A stretch of 7,508 nt of DNA from CAZMVU01 sp964569295 (GTDB lineage Bacteria; Hydrogenedentota; Hydrogenedentia; Hydrogenedentales; JAGMZX01), in assembly GCA_964569295.1 (NCBI GenBank), contig CAZMVU010000222.1:1-7508 (forward strand). The letters run 5' to 3'. Position numbers and translations under genes: made by a program. Of the stretch, positions 5,625 through 7,508 are shown in pieces. The first letter of the stretch is position 1. Every line of letters begins with the position of its first letter. The notes under the pieces are model-generated. The model made no database searches. It was not told the DNA's origin and saw only the letters and a program-made list of their open reading frames with translations.

Positions 5625-5630
5625 AAGGAG
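5625..5630 (+). promoter_or_regulatory. Ribosome binding site fixing the GTG start of pilB
   Basis: AAGGAG sits seven bases before the GTG at 5638. This strong site and spacing support GTG as the start. The N-terminal MshEN motif begins at residue 8 from this start, so a later ATG would cut into the domain. Confidence 0.8.
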
Positions 5631-5637
5631 ACCCAGC

Positions 5638-7362
5638 GTGGCGAAAACAGCCAAAAAACGCCTGCCCGATATGCTCCTCGAACAGGAGTTGGTATCCAAG
5701 GAACAGCTTCAGGAATGCTTGTCGCTCCAGCGTACATCCGGGCACAGCCTGTCGAAAATCCTGGTGTCAAAGGGGTATCTGAGCGAGGAAGATCTCGTGG
5801 TCACGCTGAGTGAGCAGTTGGGTATTCCGCACATCCGCGTGGCGCACTACGCGATCCAGAAGGATGTCCTGGCCGAGGTGCCGGAGACCCTGGCACGCCA
5901 GTACCAGATGTTGCCGGTATCCGTCACGGGCGATGTGCTCACACTGGCCATGGCGGACCCGCTCAACATCATGGCGCTGGATGACCTGCGCATGCTCACG
6001 AGCTACGACATCGAGCCGGTGGTCGCGGTCAGTTCCGAACTCGAGGACGCCATCAACAGGCACTACGGCGGTGATCGCGCGGAGGACATGTACGACGAAC
6101 TCGTGCAGTCCGGCAAGGATGAAAAAGCAGGCATGGAGGTGGTGAAGCAGAAGGATGACATCGAGGACGTGTCGGAGCTCGAGCGCGGCGCCGACGATGA
6201 ACCGGTGAAGAAGCTGACCCGCCTCATCCTCTTCAACGGGCTCGAGCGCGGCGCCAGCGATATTCACATCGAGCCGTTCGAGAAGTCGGTGCGCCTGCGC
6301 TACCGGGTGGATGGGAGCCTCGAAGAGGCCAAGGGACCGCCCAAGAGCCTGCAACACAACCTGACCGCGCGCCTGAAAATTCTTGCCGGCTGCCGGATCG
6401 ACGAGCACCGCCTGCCCCAGGATGGCCGCTTCCGCATTCGCTATAAGGCGCGTGAGATCGACTTCCGCGTGGCGTTCCTGCCGTGTAAGTACGGCGAGAA
6501 GTGCGTGATGCGCGTGCTGGACAAGAGCAGCCTCTCCCTCGAACTGGACAAGATGGGCTTCGAGCCGCAGCCCATGACGGCCTTTCAGGAAGCTATCAAG
6601 CTGCCCCATGGCATGATCCTGGTCACCGGGCCCACGGGCTCGGGTAAAACCACCACGCTCTATTCGGTGCTCCACCGCCTGAACACCGCAGAGGCCAACC
6701 TCGTCACCGTCGAGGACCCCATCGAGTACGAACTTTTCGGCATCAACCAGGTACAGACGCAAAGCGCGATAGGTCTTACGTTCGCCGAGGCCCTGCGCCA
6801 GATTCTGCGTCAGGATCCGGATATTGTGATGGTGGGTGAGATTCGCGACTATGAAACCGCCGACGTCGCGGTGAAGGCAGCCCTTACCGGCCACCTCGTC
6901 CTCTCGACCCTGCATACGAACGACGCCTCGGGCGTGTTTCCCCGCTTGACGGACATGGGCATCGAGCCGTTCCTGTGCCAGTCGTCGGTCGTGCTCGCCT
7001 CCGCACAGCGCCTGTTGAAGCGCGTGTGCAAGGACTGCGCGGAACCGATCACCGTGCCCGATGATGTGCTCGATCGGATTCAGTACACGGGCTTCGACTA
7101 CATCGAAACGCCGAGCTTCAGGCGCGGGCGCGGTTGCAGCCGCTGCAAGGACACCGGCTACCGGGGGCGCGTGGGCGTGCTCGAGGCCATGCGCAATTGG
7201 CCGGAGTTGCAACCGCTGATTCTCGAGCGCGCCTCGGGCTATGCCATCAAGGCGCAAGCTATCGAATGCGGCATGAAAACTCTGCGCCAGAATGCCTTGG
7301 CCAAAGCGGCCAAGGGGATCACCTCCATCGAGCAGGTCCTCGACCTCACTGTGCCGGACTAA
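5638..7362 (+). CDS. pilB: Type IV pilus assembly / type II secretion ATPase (PilB/GspE family)
   Basis: This 574-residue hexameric motor ATPase powers pilus extension or pseudopilus assembly at the inner membrane. An MshEN N-domain covers about 8-145. It is followed by the N2 region (SDIHIEP at 207-213, HRLPQDGR at 257-264) and the ATPase core. Walker A is GPTGSGKT (331-338), the Asp box VTVEDPIE (356-363), Walker B/GEIRD 393-404, and the His box TGHLVLSTLHTND (417-429). Zinc-type cysteines are paired as C464/C467 and C500/C503. All catalytic motifs are intact. Its MshEN motifs keep the 24-5-24 spacing (8-31, spacer 32-36, 37-60) but lack several glycines: P10, E17 and S39 stand where G is usual. 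Cyclic di-GMP binding is therefore less certain. The length fits PilB better than classical GspE. No pilC or pilT is in the window, so GspE or MshE remain possible. Confidence 0.95.
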   Translation: MAKTAKKRLPDMLLEQELVSKEQLQECLSLQRTSGHSLSKILVSKGYLSEEDLVVTLSEQLGIPHIRVAHYAIQKDVLAEVPETLARQYQMLPVSVTGDVLTLAMADPLNIMALDDLRMLTSYDIEPVVAVSSELEDAINRHYGGDRAEDMYDELVQSGKDEKAGMEVVKQKDDIEDVSELERGADDEPVKKLTRLILFNGLERGASDIHIEPFEKSVRLRYRVDGSLEEAKGPPKSLQHNLTARLKILAGCRIDEHRLPQDGRFRIRYKAREIDFRVAFLPCKYGEKCVMRVLDKSSLSLELDKMGFEPQPMTAFQEAIKLPHGMILVTGPTGSGKTTTLYSVLHRLNTAEANLVTVEDPIEYELFGINQVQTQSAIGLTFAEALRQILRQDPDIVMVGEIRDYETADVAVKAALTGHLVLSTLHTNDASGVFPRLTDMGIEPFLCQSSVVLASAQRLLKRVCKDCAEPITVPDDVLDRIQYTGFDYIETPSFRRGRGCSRCKDTGYRGRVGVLEAMRNWPELQPLILERASGYAIKAQAIECGMKTLRQNALAKAAKGITSIEQVLDLTVPD

Positions 7363-7508
7363 TGGGCGCCGCGTGCGGGCTGGCGGAATGCGCCGCGGAA
7401 CAAAAGAACCGGCGCAGCGGCAGCGCTCCGCGTAGAACCATACCGGCTAGCTTAGTACATGTTTTCACAATTGCGCTGACATATCGCGCAGAGCAACTGG
7501 CACGTCCG
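7363..7508. other. Downstream spacer without a recognised gene
   Basis: An 8-base direct repeat GCGCCGCG (7366-7373 and 7390-7397) and small hairpins (GCGG/CCGC at 7417-7431; TGCGC/GCGCA at 7472-7490) are visible. None has a T-run, so no intrinsic terminator for the pilus-type ATPase gene is supported. The sequence becomes more A/T-rich after 7450, as a promoter region for a gene beyond the window might, but no clear -35/-10 pair was found. Confidence 0.4.

Overview
The window is a GC-rich bacterial chromosome segment with four convincing genes, all on the + strand, each with its own upstream spacer. No RNA gene, CRISPR array or intact insertion sequence was seen. The codon use, the two Gfo/Idh/MocA sugar-type dehydrogenases of a style common in Planctomycetes/Lentisphaerae/Hydrogenedentes-like bacteria, and the promoters close to the sigma70 consensus suggest a free-living Gram-negative organism of that broad sort. 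This assignment is an inference with low certainty.

Layout: 1-424 has no supported gene and leads into a promoter-like site. 425-1570 encodes a 381-residue Gfo/Idh/MocA oxidoreductase. 1571-1932 is non-coding and holds an extended -10 promoter followed by an unusually long (about 290 nt) leader with three perfect inverted repeats. 1933-2892 encodes a second, diverged Gfo/Idh/MocA protein (319 residues) with ESP where the family normally has EKP. 2893-3205 holds a terminator-like hairpin, a near-consensus extended -10 promoter and a leader of about 155 nt. 3206-5551 encodes a 781-residue chimera. 5638-7362 encodes a PilB/GspE-type assembly ATPase. 7363-7508 has no recognised gene.

The striking object is the 781-residue protein. 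It starts with an MshEN (GspE N-terminal) domain, the class of domain known in MshE/PilB ATPases to bind cyclic di-GMP. A Pro/Ala/Gln tandem-repeat linker and an array of about five degenerate helical repeats follow. It ends in a DnaA-type AAA+ ATPase core with Walker A, Walker B, initiator-specific region, arginine finger and sensor II, but without the DnaA DNA-binding domain IV. The next gene, the pilus/secretion ATPase, carries a paralogous MshEN domain. The pair therefore looks like a locus where a DnaA-like ATPase was given the input domain of a pilus motor. A role linking second-messenger state or pilus assembly to a DnaA-like switch is inference. The two dehydrogenases upstream seem to be a separate metabolic pair with no evident functional link to the pilus-type genes.
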